Made by a program: the position numbers and the translations under genes | The notes under the pieces: model-generated | Told to the model about the DNA's origin: nothing | The model's input: the letters and a program-made list of their open reading frames with translations, nothing else | Databases searched by the model: none | DNA from: Muribaculaceae bacterium | GTDB lineage: Bacteria; Bacteroidota; Bacteroidia; Bacteroidales; Muribaculaceae | Direction of reading: 5' to 3' | NCBI GenBank assembly: GCA_009775125.1 | Contig: VSPD01000057.1 | Span: 1-16,298, forward strand | DNA: 16,298 bases | Shown: positions 1 through 6,387 of the stretch, one piece after another | Layout: the number at the start of each line of letters is the position of its first letter | How positions within the stretch are numbered: the first letter of the stretch is position 1

Positions 1-39
1 AAATATTATTATTATAATTAATTAATATCGTTTTGCAAC

Positions 40-60
40 GGACGCACGAGCCGTGCGTCC
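40..60. repeat. Perfect short inverted repeat
   Basis: Two perfect 9-base arms (GGACGCACG at 40-48 and CGTGCGTCC at 52-60) are separated by the three bases AGC. It lies about 90 bases beyond the stop of the second rhomboid gene. On the minus strand it is followed by mixed sequence rather than a T-run, so it is not a classic intrinsic terminator, although it could protect the 3' end of the rhomboid transcript. I see no gene in positions 1-149, which are otherwise AT-rich. Confidence 0.7.
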
Positions 61-149
61 CTACACTCAAAGTATTAACTTTTTTTTGTGACATATTTAT
101 TTAAACAATGAGATTCATCCGGTTAAGATATGTCATAGATAAATGCCGG

Positions 150-974
150 TTATTTCATGCGTTGGGTGAGGTCGAAGAGGGTCTGACGCTCTACGGCCGA
201 GAGGGAGCGGTAGCCTGAGCGCGACACTTTTTCGAGCAGACGGTCGAGCACGTCGGCGTCGGTGCCCCGGAGATTGGTTGTGGTGGGCTTGCGGCGGGAA
301 AATGCCGTGGCCGGAGAGTGGAAGTAGCCGAGAAGATGGCGCATCGGGCGGGTTATGTCGATGCCGCGCCGGCGCAGCAGCCCGTAGGCGGCTCCCACGG
401 CAAATCCTCCGGCATGTGCCACGCTCTCGGCGGTTGACGGGGCCATGATTACAAAAAAGAGGATGGCAAGCACTCCTATCCAGCCCACATTCACGGCTCC
501 GAAGAACATAAGGTTTACTTTCAGCGAGGGCATGGCCACCGTTATGGCTCCGATAAGGCCGATTATGGCGCATGACGCTCCAAGGAGCATGGAATGTGTG
601 GGGCCGGCTGCGGCATTGAAGGCGAGGAATGAGAGGGCGCCGGCGATGCCGCCGTAGATATACATGGCGAGGGTGCGTTCGCCGCCTTCGGTGTGGTACA
701 TGATGCGGCCAAACATCATGAGCCACATCATGTTTATAATCAAATGGATGAAGTCGACGTGGACAAACATATAGGTCAACACTGTCCACGGGCGCGTGAG
801 CAGCGCGGCGGGCACGGCAGGCTCGGCGAGCCATGCCACGGCGGTGTATGCCGCCGGCGTGTCTATGAGCGAGAGCAGGCCTATTACGGTCCATACTAAG
901 AAGCATACGGTGATGAGCCGCGACGTAACGTCGCGCCACAGATACACGTGCCAGTATTGTCGGAAAGATGTCAT
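150..974 (-). CDS. Rhomboid family intramembrane protease, second of a tandem pair
   Basis: A 274-residue polytopic membrane protein of the rhomboid serine protease family, which cleaves transmembrane segments inside the membrane. The N-terminal membrane segment is at about residues 20-36. The TM2 motif HxxxN is present (H77, N81). The nucleophile motif is GASC with S134, where the family normally has GxSG. The catalytic histidine is H187 in AHAGG. A soluble tail (about 205-274) ends with a helical DRLLEKVSRSGYRSLS segment, resembling the DUF6576 tail of Bacteroidetes rhomboids. The start is the ATG at 974, five bases after the stop of the upstream rhomboid gene, so the two are surely co-transcribed. 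The same frame stays open upstream to about 1466 but that part is antisense to nothing and merely overlaps the other gene in a different frame. Serine and histidine are both kept, so activity is plausible. Its substrate is unknown. Confidence 0.9.
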   Translation of the reverse strand: MTSFRQYWHVYLWRDVTSRLITVCFLVWTVIGLLSLIDTPAAYTAVAWLAEPAVPAALLTRPWTVLTYMFVHVDFIHLIINMMWLMMFGRIMYHTEGGERTLAMYIYGGIAGALSFLAFNAAAGPTHSMLLGASCAIIGLIGAITVAMPSLKVNLMFFGAVNVGWIGVLAILFFVIMAPSTAESVAHAGGFAVGAAYGLLRRRGIDITRPMRHLLGYFHSPATAFSRRKPTTTNLRGTDADVLDRLLEKVSRSGYRSLSAVERQTLFDLTQRMK

Positions 975-979
975 ATATG

Positions 980-1726
980 TCAGTATCTTCTGAAAAGTCC
1001 TTTGTGTTTCCAATACAGGATTATGAGCAGGCCGGCCACCATGCCGCCGAGATGGCAGAAATGGGCCACGCCCGACGAGGAGCCGCCTACGCCGTAGACG
1101 AGTTCGATAACGGCATATCCCACCACGAGCCATTTGGCCTTGACGGGCATGGGCGGGATAATGAGCATGAGCTGATAATTCGGGAACAGCATGCCGAAGG
1201 CAAGGAGCACGCCGTAGATGGCTCCGGATGCGCCCACGGTGCCTCCGTTGACAAGGCGGTTGATTGCCGACATGGTGGGGTCGGAGAAGTCCATGCCCTG
1301 CGACAGCGCGCGTGCCCCTTCGCGTATTATTTGGTCGAGTTGCTCCGGCGGGAACATGGCCGTGTATTTTGTGAGCATGAGCGCGAACACGCCTTCTTGT
1401 ATCAGGGCGGCGCCAATGCCGCAGGAGATGTAGTAGAACAGGAAGCGTTTCGACCCGAGCGACCATTCGATTTGCGGACCGAACATGATGAGCGCGAACA
1501 TGTTGAAAAACAGGTGCATGAATCCGGCATGGATAAACATGTAGGTGAACGGCTGCGCGATGTTGAATGTCGGCGAGGAGAAATAGTGCAGGCCGAGATA
1601 GCGGTCGACGAGCGCTTCCTTGGCCGGCGGCATCACTGCCATGACCACAAATATCAATATGTTTACGATGAGCAGGTTTTTAGTCACCGGCGGCATCCTG
1701 TTTAAAAATCCGTTGTCAAAAGCCAT
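980..1726 (-). CDS. Rhomboid family intramembrane serine protease, first of a tandem pair
   Basis: A 248-residue membrane protein with all the canonical rhomboid signatures. The first membrane segment is at about residues 17-33. HxxxN lies in TM2 (H71, N75), the GASG nucleophile motif has S167, and the partner histidine is H225 in AHFCHLGG. Between the third and fourth membrane segments there is a hydrophilic insert at about residues 112-160, longer than in minimal rhomboids such as GlpG. The start is the ATG at 1726, 45 bases or so after the predicted transcription start of the promoter at 1779-1810. It is followed five bases later by a second rhomboid gene, so the pair forms one operon. Family membership is confident; the substrate cannot be read from sequence. 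Confidence 0.93.
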   Translation of the reverse strand: MAFDNGFLNRMPPVTKNLLIVNILIFVVMAVMPPAKEALVDRYLGLHYFSSPTFNIAQPFTYMFIHAGFMHLFFNMFALIMFGPQIEWSLGSKRFLFYYISCGIGAALIQEGVFALMLTKYTAMFPPEQLDQIIREGARALSQGMDFSDPTMSAINRLVNGGTVGASGAIYGVLLAFGMLFPNYQLMLIIPPMPVKAKWLVVGYAVIELVYGVGGSSSGVAHFCHLGGMVAGLLIILYWKHKGLFRRY

Positions 1727-1751
1727 ACGATAGGTTGTAGATAAGATGAAA

Positions 1752-1778
1752 CGTCTTCGGTTATTATAACCGAAGACG
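1752..1778 (-). terminator. Hairpin, probable terminator of the FtsZ-like gene
   Basis: A perfect 12-bp stem (CGTCTTCGGTTA at 1752-1763, TAACCGAAGACG at 1767-1778) has a 3-base loop. On the minus strand it follows the stop of the 145-residue gene by 32 bases and is followed by a moderately T-rich stretch (TTTCATCTTATC). The stem directly abuts the -7 element of the rhomboid promoter. Confidence 0.65.
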
Positions 1779-1810
1779 CAAAGATAATGTTTTTTTCAAA
1801 AACGAGCAAA
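1779..1810 (-). promoter_or_regulatory. Bacteroidetes-type promoter of the rhomboid operon
   Basis: Reading on the minus strand, TTTG (1810-1807) is followed by 20 bases and then TATCTTTG (1786-1779), which matches the Bacteroidetes -33 TTTG and -7 TAnnTTTG elements with normal spacing. Transcription would start near 1772, inside the adjoining hairpin, giving a leader of about 45 bases. The -33 element sits immediately beyond the stop codon of the upstream gene. Confidence 0.75.
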
Positions 1811-2248
1811 TTACTTGTAGCCCATCGCTACGGCCACTTCCACTTCGCGGGCGTCGGAGTTGCTGTGTGACATGCCCCATGTCATGTCTACGTCGGAAGG
1901 AAGGGTCTCGACGGCTTCGGATACGAGTTGCATGTGCTCCATCAAGAAGTCGGGTCCGATGTTGAAGTTGACAATAACGGAGGATGGCTTGCTGCCGTCG
2001 ACTGTGGTGGCGAGGATTGAGCGGAGTGCAGTGCCGATATTATCGTAGGATACTGTTTTGGAGGCGATGCCGATTACCGAGGATTCGCGCATGAGAGAGA
2101 GGAAATCGTCGAAATCGACATTTATATATCTGTCGTAGGATTCGATGCGGGTGAAGAAGTCGGCTATTTCGACGAGGGTGGTGCCGACTGCCGGCCTGAT
2201 GTTGTTTTCATCAAGGGCCTTGCGAATTTCAGAAGAGAAGGTATTCAT
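1811..2248 (-). CDS. Stand-alone FtsZ C-terminal-half-like protein, no GTPase domain
   Basis: A 145-residue soluble protein with no signal peptide or membrane segment. From about residue 23 it can be aligned by eye with bacterial FtsZ. Residues 23-41 match the end of helix H7. Residues 42-48 (INVDFDD) match the FtsZ T7 synergy loop, normally (I/M)NVDFAD; the N-x-D-x-x-D residues are kept as N43, D45 and D48. Residues 52-63 match the TVMSEMG..MMGSG helix/strand. Residues 88-96 match VLVNI, and 97-143 match the GxDL...DELRVTVVATG end of the C-terminal domain. The Rossmann GTP-binding half, including the GGGTGTG box, is absent and the 22 residues before the match are too few to hold it. The start is the ATG at 2248. 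No good promoter was found upstream. Function is unknown; by inference from the T7 loop it could contact FtsZ filaments. The similarity was judged by eye only. Confidence 0.72.
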   Translation of the reverse strand: MNTFSSEIRKALDENNIRPAVGTTLVEIADFFTRIESYDRYINVDFDDFLSLMRESSVIGIASKTVSYDNIGTALRSILATTVDGSKPSSVIVNFNIGPDFLMEHMQLVSEAVETLPSDVDMTWGMSHSNSDAREVEVAVAMGYK

Positions 2249-2322
2249 AATCGGTTTATAATTTGTAGTAACAGTGGGGTTGCAGGAATAACACGAGCCG
2301 GAGGCTTGTGGATTTTCTGGAA

Positions 2323-2595
2323 CAAGCCGAAAATGCGGTGCATGGAATCGCGTAGCGATTCAAGAATGTAGCCCCGGGTGTAGCGATAGCGAAACCCGGG
2401 GTTAAGTCCAAGGAGACCAAAAGTGATTTGGAGCGAGCGGCAGCGTAGCGTTCTACACCGCGGTCGGCGTTTTCGAACGCTCCGGCAGGCTCCGCTCCAA
2501 TACCATAATAAATAACGTCAACGCTTCCCGGGGCTGTCGCCCCGCGCTACATTATTTGTCTCCTAACGGAGACACAATGCACCGAATTACGGCTT
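2323..2595 (+). repeat. Dispersed hairpin-rich repeat, copy A
   Basis: About 273 bases that recur in inverted orientation at 15561-15833, roughly 80% identical by eye and almost without gaps. Hairpins in order: ATCGC/GCGAT around 2347-2360; CCCCGGGT/ACCCGGGG (2372-2401); an outer TTGGAGCG/CGCTCCAA (2428-2500) enclosing AGCGTTC/GAACGCT (2447-2481); CGGGGC/GCCCCG (2529-2544); and GTCTCC/GGAGAC (2558-2573). There is no credible coding frame. It occupies most of the spacer between the slyD-like and FtsZ-like genes. I cannot assign it to a named repeat family. Confidence 0.8.
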
Positions 2596-2659
2596 GTGGA
2601 TTTTATTCACAAGCCGGAGGGTTCTTTGCCTGAGGCAAAGCGCTTCGCGGTTAGTGTTC
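2590..2659. repeat. Hairpin module next to the slyD stop, partly repeated near 7570
   Basis: Three stems lie in a row: CGGCTTGTG (2590-2598) with CACAAGCCG (2608-2616), CTTTGCC (2624-2630) with GGCAAAG (2634-2640), and CGC-TTC-GCG just after. The stretch from 2624 on is closely repeated at 7586-7620 and runs right up to the slyD stop. On the minus strand no T-run follows, so it would be a 3'-end structure rather than a standard intrinsic terminator. Confidence 0.65.
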
Positions 2660-3247
2660 CTAATGGCAGGAGCCGCAACCGCAGCCGTCGGAGCATGAGT
2701 CGCCGCACGAGTCGCCGCAGCCGTCGCCGCATGAGCCGCATCCGCACTGGTGGGGAGCGGTGGCAGCCTTGATTTCTTCTTCGGTGGCGTCGCGCACGTC
2801 GAGCACAGAGCCCTTGAAGCGGAGGTTCTTGCCGGCGAGCGGGTGGTTGAAGTCCATTGTCACGGTATCGGGGGTCACTTCGGTGACGAGGCCGGGCACA
2901 CGGTAGCCTTCGGCGGTGAGCATGGGCACATATTTGCCTACCTGCACGATTTCATTGTCGAATTTTCCGTCGACTTCGAACATGTCGTGGCCGAAAGTCA
3001 TTACCAATTGGTCGAGGTGGGGGCCGAACGCTTCGTCGGATTTGGCCACAACGTCGAAGCCTGCGCCTTTTTCGAGGCCGTCGATTGCTTTGGCGAGCGG
3101 TTCAATCAGGCCTTCGGTCACGCCGTAGATGAATTGCTCGGGGTCGGCGGGGTCCGACTGGTGTTTGAGTTCTTCGTTGCCGTTTTGGTCGATGGCATAG
3201 AGGTCGTAGATAATCGACACGTGTTTGCCGTTTTCTATTTTTTCCAT
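2660..3247 (-). CDS. slyD: SlyD-like FKBP-type peptidyl-prolyl cis-trans isomerase
   Basis: A 195-residue cytoplasmic protein of the SlyD family, which catalyses proline isomerisation, acts as a chaperone and stores or delivers nickel and other metals. The FKBP half-domains (about residues 6-70 and 130-152) flank the insert-in-flap chaperone domain (about 71-130), with typical blocks YGVTEGLIEPLAKAIDGL, DEAFGPHLD and FNHPLAGKNLRF. Residues 167-195 form a Cys/Gly/Asp/His-rich tail with nine cysteines, the expected metal-binding end. The start is the ATG at 3247; the body begins immediately with the usual KHVSIIYDLYAID strand. It lies 57 bases after the previous gene on the same strand, so it could be read from that operon; I saw no clear promoter in the gap. 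The DNA encoding the tail is internally repetitive (GTCGCCGCA-like units), which may make tail length variable. Confidence 0.92.
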   Translation of the reverse strand: MEKIENGKHVSIIYDLYAIDQNGNEELKHQSDPADPEQFIYGVTEGLIEPLAKAIDGLEKGAGFDVVAKSDEAFGPHLDQLVMTFGHDMFEVDGKFDNEIVQVGKYVPMLTAEGYRVPGLVTEVTPDTVTMDFNHPLAGKNLRFKGSVLDVRDATEEEIKAATAPHQCGCGSCGDGCGDSCGDSCSDGCGCGSCH

Positions 3248-3304
3248 ATTATTTGTTTTTTTGATGTTTTAGTAATTAGAACAAGCGCGATGTGTAATTG
3301 TTGG

Positions 3305-3775
3305 TCAGCGCGGTGTTGTGATGGTATTGGGAGTGATTTTTACCCAAAAAGGGGTGGCTTGCGAGCGGGTGCGCGCCGGAGGCGAAAGGTGATAGTAGCG
3401 CACCGACTGTATGTCCCATGTGGGTATCTTAGCCTGGCGCGTCTCTCCGGGCGGGATTGGCTCGGGGAATGTGACGGTGAGTCCTTGCCGCCGGTGCATC
3501 TGCCTGCCTTTTGCGTCGAGATATTCGATGTCGACGGTAAGCGATGACACGGCTCGGCTGCTTTTGTTTGTCACAAAAAAGGTTTCCCAACGCGAACGCA
3601 GGGTTTTCTCGAACCCGGATATTGCCACCGAGGATGAATCTGCGGCCAGCGAATCGTATTGTGCGATTTCTTCAACCGAGGCCTTCGGCACAAGCCTTTG
3701 GTGGGTCGACCGCTCTTTGCGGGCCGATGCCGATGCCACGCATATGATGATGAGCAGGACTGCGGACAATCTCAT
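3305..3775 (-). CDS. Small secreted protein, FxLYD-like
   Basis: A 156-residue protein starting at the ATG at 3775, whose ATGA overlaps the stop of the upstream gene. The longer open frame (to 3967) is rejected because the overlap start gives a clean signal peptide (MRLSAVLLIIICVASASA). The mature part has a pattern of predicted beta-strands: SRWETFFVTNKSSRAVSSLTVDIEYLDAKGRQMHRR, then GLTVTFPEPIPPGETRQAKIPTWD. This resembles FxLYD-type domains, in which a strand with 'V.N.S...v..l.v.i.y.D..G' is followed by 'i.PGet'. The predicted location is periplasm or envelope. It is the last gene of the purC to DUF3078 run. Function is not known; the domain call is by eye. Confidence 0.75.
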   Translation of the reverse strand: MRLSAVLLIIICVASASARKERSTHQRLVPKASVEEIAQYDSLAADSSSVAISGFEKTLRSRWETFFVTNKSSRAVSSLTVDIEYLDAKGRQMHRRQGLTVTFPEPIPPGETRQAKIPTWDIQSVRYYHLSPPARTRSQATPFWVKITPNTITTPR

Positions 3776-4269
3776 AGCACGGGAGGTATTGCCGTCGGGC
3801 CGTCGGGATATATCCGTCGGGGGCCGTCGATATCGTCGGGACGCGAGTCTTCGTAATATGGCCTGACACGGTGGAAGTAGGGGAACAGCCGCAGGAGGTT
3901 GACGCGCAGGCCGGCACGATAGGGCTTGAACACGAGCGAGCCATGGTCGGTGACAGATATTACGCATTGCTCGCTTTTCAATTTCGCTCCGGGGCGCAGG
4001 GCCTCGCGGGTGCTTATCGTGGCATCGTAAGAGCCTTTGCGCGGAGTGGCCACTGCGCGGCCTATTTCGGTGCCCGGCTTAATTGTAAGATCGGGGGAGT
4101 CGAGCAGAACAATCGAGAACGCCGTTTCCGACAGTGCCTCGATTTTCATCACCGCGCCGTCGTCGGGCCACTGCCATATGCCTTCTATGGGGTCGAGGGC
4201 CCGGGCTGAGAAGGCTGAGGCTGTGAATATCGTCGAGATTGTCAAGCAGAGGAGAGAGCGGAGAATCAT
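3772..4269 (-). CDS. Secreted protein of unknown function, DUF2147/lipocalin-like start
   Basis: A 165-residue protein with a signal peptide (MILRSLLCLTISTIFTASAFS, cleavage around residues 21-25). The mature N-terminus, DPIEGIWQWPDDGAVMKIEAL, resembles the opening strands of DUF2147 or lipocalin-like proteins (G-W...dg.v..I). It continues with strand-like segments to about residue 120 and ends in a proline, arginine and aspartate-rich tail (about 125-165). Both ends overlap neighbours by ATGA: its start overlaps the DUF3078 stop and its stop overlaps the start of the 156-residue gene. This indicates translational coupling and a joint envelope role. Function is not established. Confidence 0.78.
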   Translation of the reverse strand: MILRSLLCLTISTIFTASAFSARALDPIEGIWQWPDDGAVMKIEALSETAFSIVLLDSPDLTIKPGTEIGRAVATPRKGSYDATISTREALRPGAKLKSEQCVISVTDHGSLVFKPYRAGLRVNLLRLFPYFHRVRPYYEDSRPDDIDGPRRIYPDGPTAIPPVL

Positions 4270-5624
4270 ATCGAGCTGAATTTGTAGGCGAATCCAATCG
4301 AGAGTATTTCTTTGATCTGGAGTTTATGCCATGAGGGGTCTTCGACGGGCGGAGTGTCGGTGTCGTAGCGCAGGTGGGCGAATATCTGGGTTGTGAGGAA
4401 ACGGTTGATTTCGAACACAAGCGTGTTTTCCCAGTCGGCGTAGAGGCGGTCGTAGTCGGTGAAGGTGAACAGGCGCGAACGGAACGAGATATTGTAGGTA
4501 AGTTGCCAGAACAGTTTACATTCGGCACTCGAACCGAAGTTGTGCACCGTCTTCTTTCCTTTTTCAATGCCGAATGTCTCGGGGTTGAGACGGTTGTTGG
4601 TGCATATGCGCATGTTGTAGGACAGCGGCGACACCGAGGCATCGAATGTGAATGTCTTCTTGGGGTTGGCGTAGTTGTAGGTCATACCGATACCGGCGGT
4701 GAGTTCGCCGGGCGACAGAAATGCCGAGCGCAGGTCGTGAGAATTCGTGTTGTATGAATTGAGCAGCTGCGTCTTGAACTGTGCTGTGAGCGAGTAGTAC
4801 CAGCGGTGTGCGGCTTTGACACCGAATGTGGTGTTGATCTGGAACAGGTCGTCGGATATATTGTAGGCGTGGATAGAGTCGTCGGGGGCATTGTTTATGC
4901 CGAGCTTGTATTGCGCCGTGGTCTCAAACAGGAGGTTCTTATGGTACTCCGGGTTGAGTTTCACATTATAATATATGTTGGCGAGCATGTTCAGGTTGTT
5001 GTTGCCGCCTTGATACCAGTTTGGCGACACATATGCCTGCGAGAATTGGAGTGAAGCGTTGAATGTCTTGATCCAGTGACGTTTCTGAATTTCGGGAGCC
5101 TCGATTGTGGGCACGTCGATTTTCTGCGGCACCACTTCCTTTATTTCTATCGAATGGTCGATGGGGTCGACCACGGCATAATATTCCTTCGGAGCCTCGG
5201 GAAGCATCGAAAGGAAGTAGGGGATGGCTCCGGGGCTGTTGACATACATGCGCTGAAGCATTGCGCGGCTGCGGCGGTCGACAGCCGTGGCATCTTCAAC
5301 CCAGCGCATGGCCGGGTTTCCCGAATAGTCGGGGGCGAATATGTCGACGGGAGTGGAATCGGGCACATCGTAGGAATCGAACACTGCGGGCAGGAAAAAC
5401 GCGCGCGGCAGCGGCGACATCGACATCAAAGTGTCCGGTTCGGGATATAAGGCTATCAGAGAGTCGCATACCGACATCGGAGCGCTCGCGACAGGGACAA
5501 TACCCGTGCTTTCGAGCACTTCTGCCGAATTTGACGGCTGTGAAGCCGACCAGCGGTACATCGCCTGCGACATAGCTGTTACAGATGAAGCCAATATGGT
5601 GATAATCAACAGGAAATAGCGCAT
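4266..5624 (-). CDS. DUF3078 family outer-membrane protein
   Basis: A 452-residue protein with a signal peptide (residues 1-20). A low-complexity region rich in Pro and Ser reaches about residue 180. From about residue 183 on there are many short amphipathic strands (FNASLQFSQAYVSPNWYQGG, LNMLANIYYNVKL, LLFETTAQYKLGI, and so on) that end with an aromatic-rich strand, IKEILSIGFAYKFSSI. The block NWYQGGNNNLN (202-212) is the hallmark of DUF3078 proteins of Bacteroidetes. The repeated strand pattern and terminal strand suggest a beta-barrel in the outer membrane. It lies 21 bases after ubiE and overlaps the next gene by ATGA. Its substrate or role is unknown. Confidence 0.88.
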   Translation of the reverse strand: MRYFLLIITILASSVTAMSQAMYRWSASQPSNSAEVLESTGIVPVASAPMSVCDSLIALYPEPDTLMSMSPLPRAFFLPAVFDSYDVPDSTPVDIFAPDYSGNPAMRWVEDATAVDRRSRAMLQRMYVNSPGAIPYFLSMLPEAPKEYYAVVDPIDHSIEIKEVVPQKIDVPTIEAPEIQKRHWIKTFNASLQFSQAYVSPNWYQGGNNNLNMLANIYYNVKLNPEYHKNLLFETTAQYKLGINNAPDDSIHAYNISDDLFQINTTFGVKAAHRWYYSLTAQFKTQLLNSYNTNSHDLRSAFLSPGELTAGIGMTYNYANPKKTFTFDASVSPLSYNMRICTNNRLNPETFGIEKGKKTVHNFGSSAECKLFWQLTYNISFRSRLFTFTDYDRLYADWENTLVFEINRFLTTQIFAHLRYDTDTPPVEDPSWHKLQIKEILSIGFAYKFSSI

Positions 5625-5645
5625 AATGGAAGTTGAATATGTTGG

Positions 5646-6386
5646 TTATTTCGTAGCGGAGTAGATAGTGGCCACTCCGAATGTGAGCGTGCGGAACGAC
5701 GGCTTTGCGAAGCCCGCGCGCGCTATCAGCTCGCACATATCGTGGCCTTGTGCCACGGCGCGGATGCTGTCGGGCAGATAGCGGTAGGCGTTGGAGTCGT
5801 GCGACACAAGGCGGCCTGCCGCCGGAATCACATGCCCGGTATAGAAATTGTAGAACGGCCGCACGTATTTCGATTCCGGAGTCGACAGCTCGAGCACCAC
5901 AAGCAGGCCGCCGGGGCGCAGCACACGCTGCATCTCGCGGTAGCCGGCAAGCAAATCTTGGAAATTGCGCACGCCGAAGGCCACTGTCACGGCATCGAAA
6001 CTTGCGTCGGCAAACGGCAGCGAGAGGCAGTCGGCCACTCCGAGAGTGACGCGTGCGTCAAGGCCGGCGCGAGCCACCTTGTCGCGTCCGATGGCAATCA
6101 TGCCTTCCGACAGGTCTACGCCCGTGACACGGGCTTGGGGTATAGCCCGCCCCAGCGCAATGGCCAGGTCGCCCGTGCCGGAGGCAATATCGAGTATGTC
6201 GCCGGCTTTGGCTCGCGCCACCATCTTCACCACGCGGCGTCGCCACAGCCGGTCGATGCCAAGGGTCATGGCGCGGTTCATAAAATCATAGGCGGGGGCG
6301 ATGCTGTCGAACATCTCCCTCACCTGTTCGCCTTTGCGGCGCGTGTCGCCGGCATAAGGCGTGATGCGTTCCGCGCCTTGTGCCAT
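5646..6386 (-). CDS. ubiE: Demethylmenaquinone methyltransferase (UbiE/MenG)
   Basis: A 246-residue SAM-dependent methyltransferase that performs the C-methylation of demethylmenaquinone to menaquinone, the respiratory quinone of Bacteroidales. The family signatures are complete: VREMFDSIAPAYDFMNRAMTLGID (22-45), motif I LDIASGTGDLA (65-75), the acidic loop VTGVDLSEGM, FGVRNFQD, and the late motif RVLRPGGLLVVLELSTP. The N-terminal Y33-D34-x-M-N and R-W segment are typical of UbiE/MenG rather than a generic methyltransferase. Length matches the family. It starts one base after the purC stop and is followed 21 bases later by the DUF3078 gene, so it belongs to the purC operon. Confidence 0.95.
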   Translation of the reverse strand: MAQGAERITPYAGDTRRKGEQVREMFDSIAPAYDFMNRAMTLGIDRLWRRRVVKMVARAKAGDILDIASGTGDLAIALGRAIPQARVTGVDLSEGMIAIGRDKVARAGLDARVTLGVADCLSLPFADASFDAVTVAFGVRNFQDLLAGYREMQRVLRPGGLLVVLELSTPESKYVRPFYNFYTGHVIPAAGRLVSHDSNAYRYLPDSIRAVAQGHDMCELIARAGFAKPSFRTLTFGVATIYSATK

Positions 6387-6387
6387 A

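Noticed and set aside
975..1466. Upstream extension of the second rhomboid frame, suggesting a frameshifted fusion of the two rhomboids
   Set aside because: The extension overlaps the first rhomboid in another frame and is Arg/His-rich. Both rhomboids have their own ATG and complete core motifs, so they are two genes.
2690..2750. CRISPR-like short tandem units
   Set aside because: The units lie within the coding sequence for the Cys-rich SlyD tail and have no spacers.
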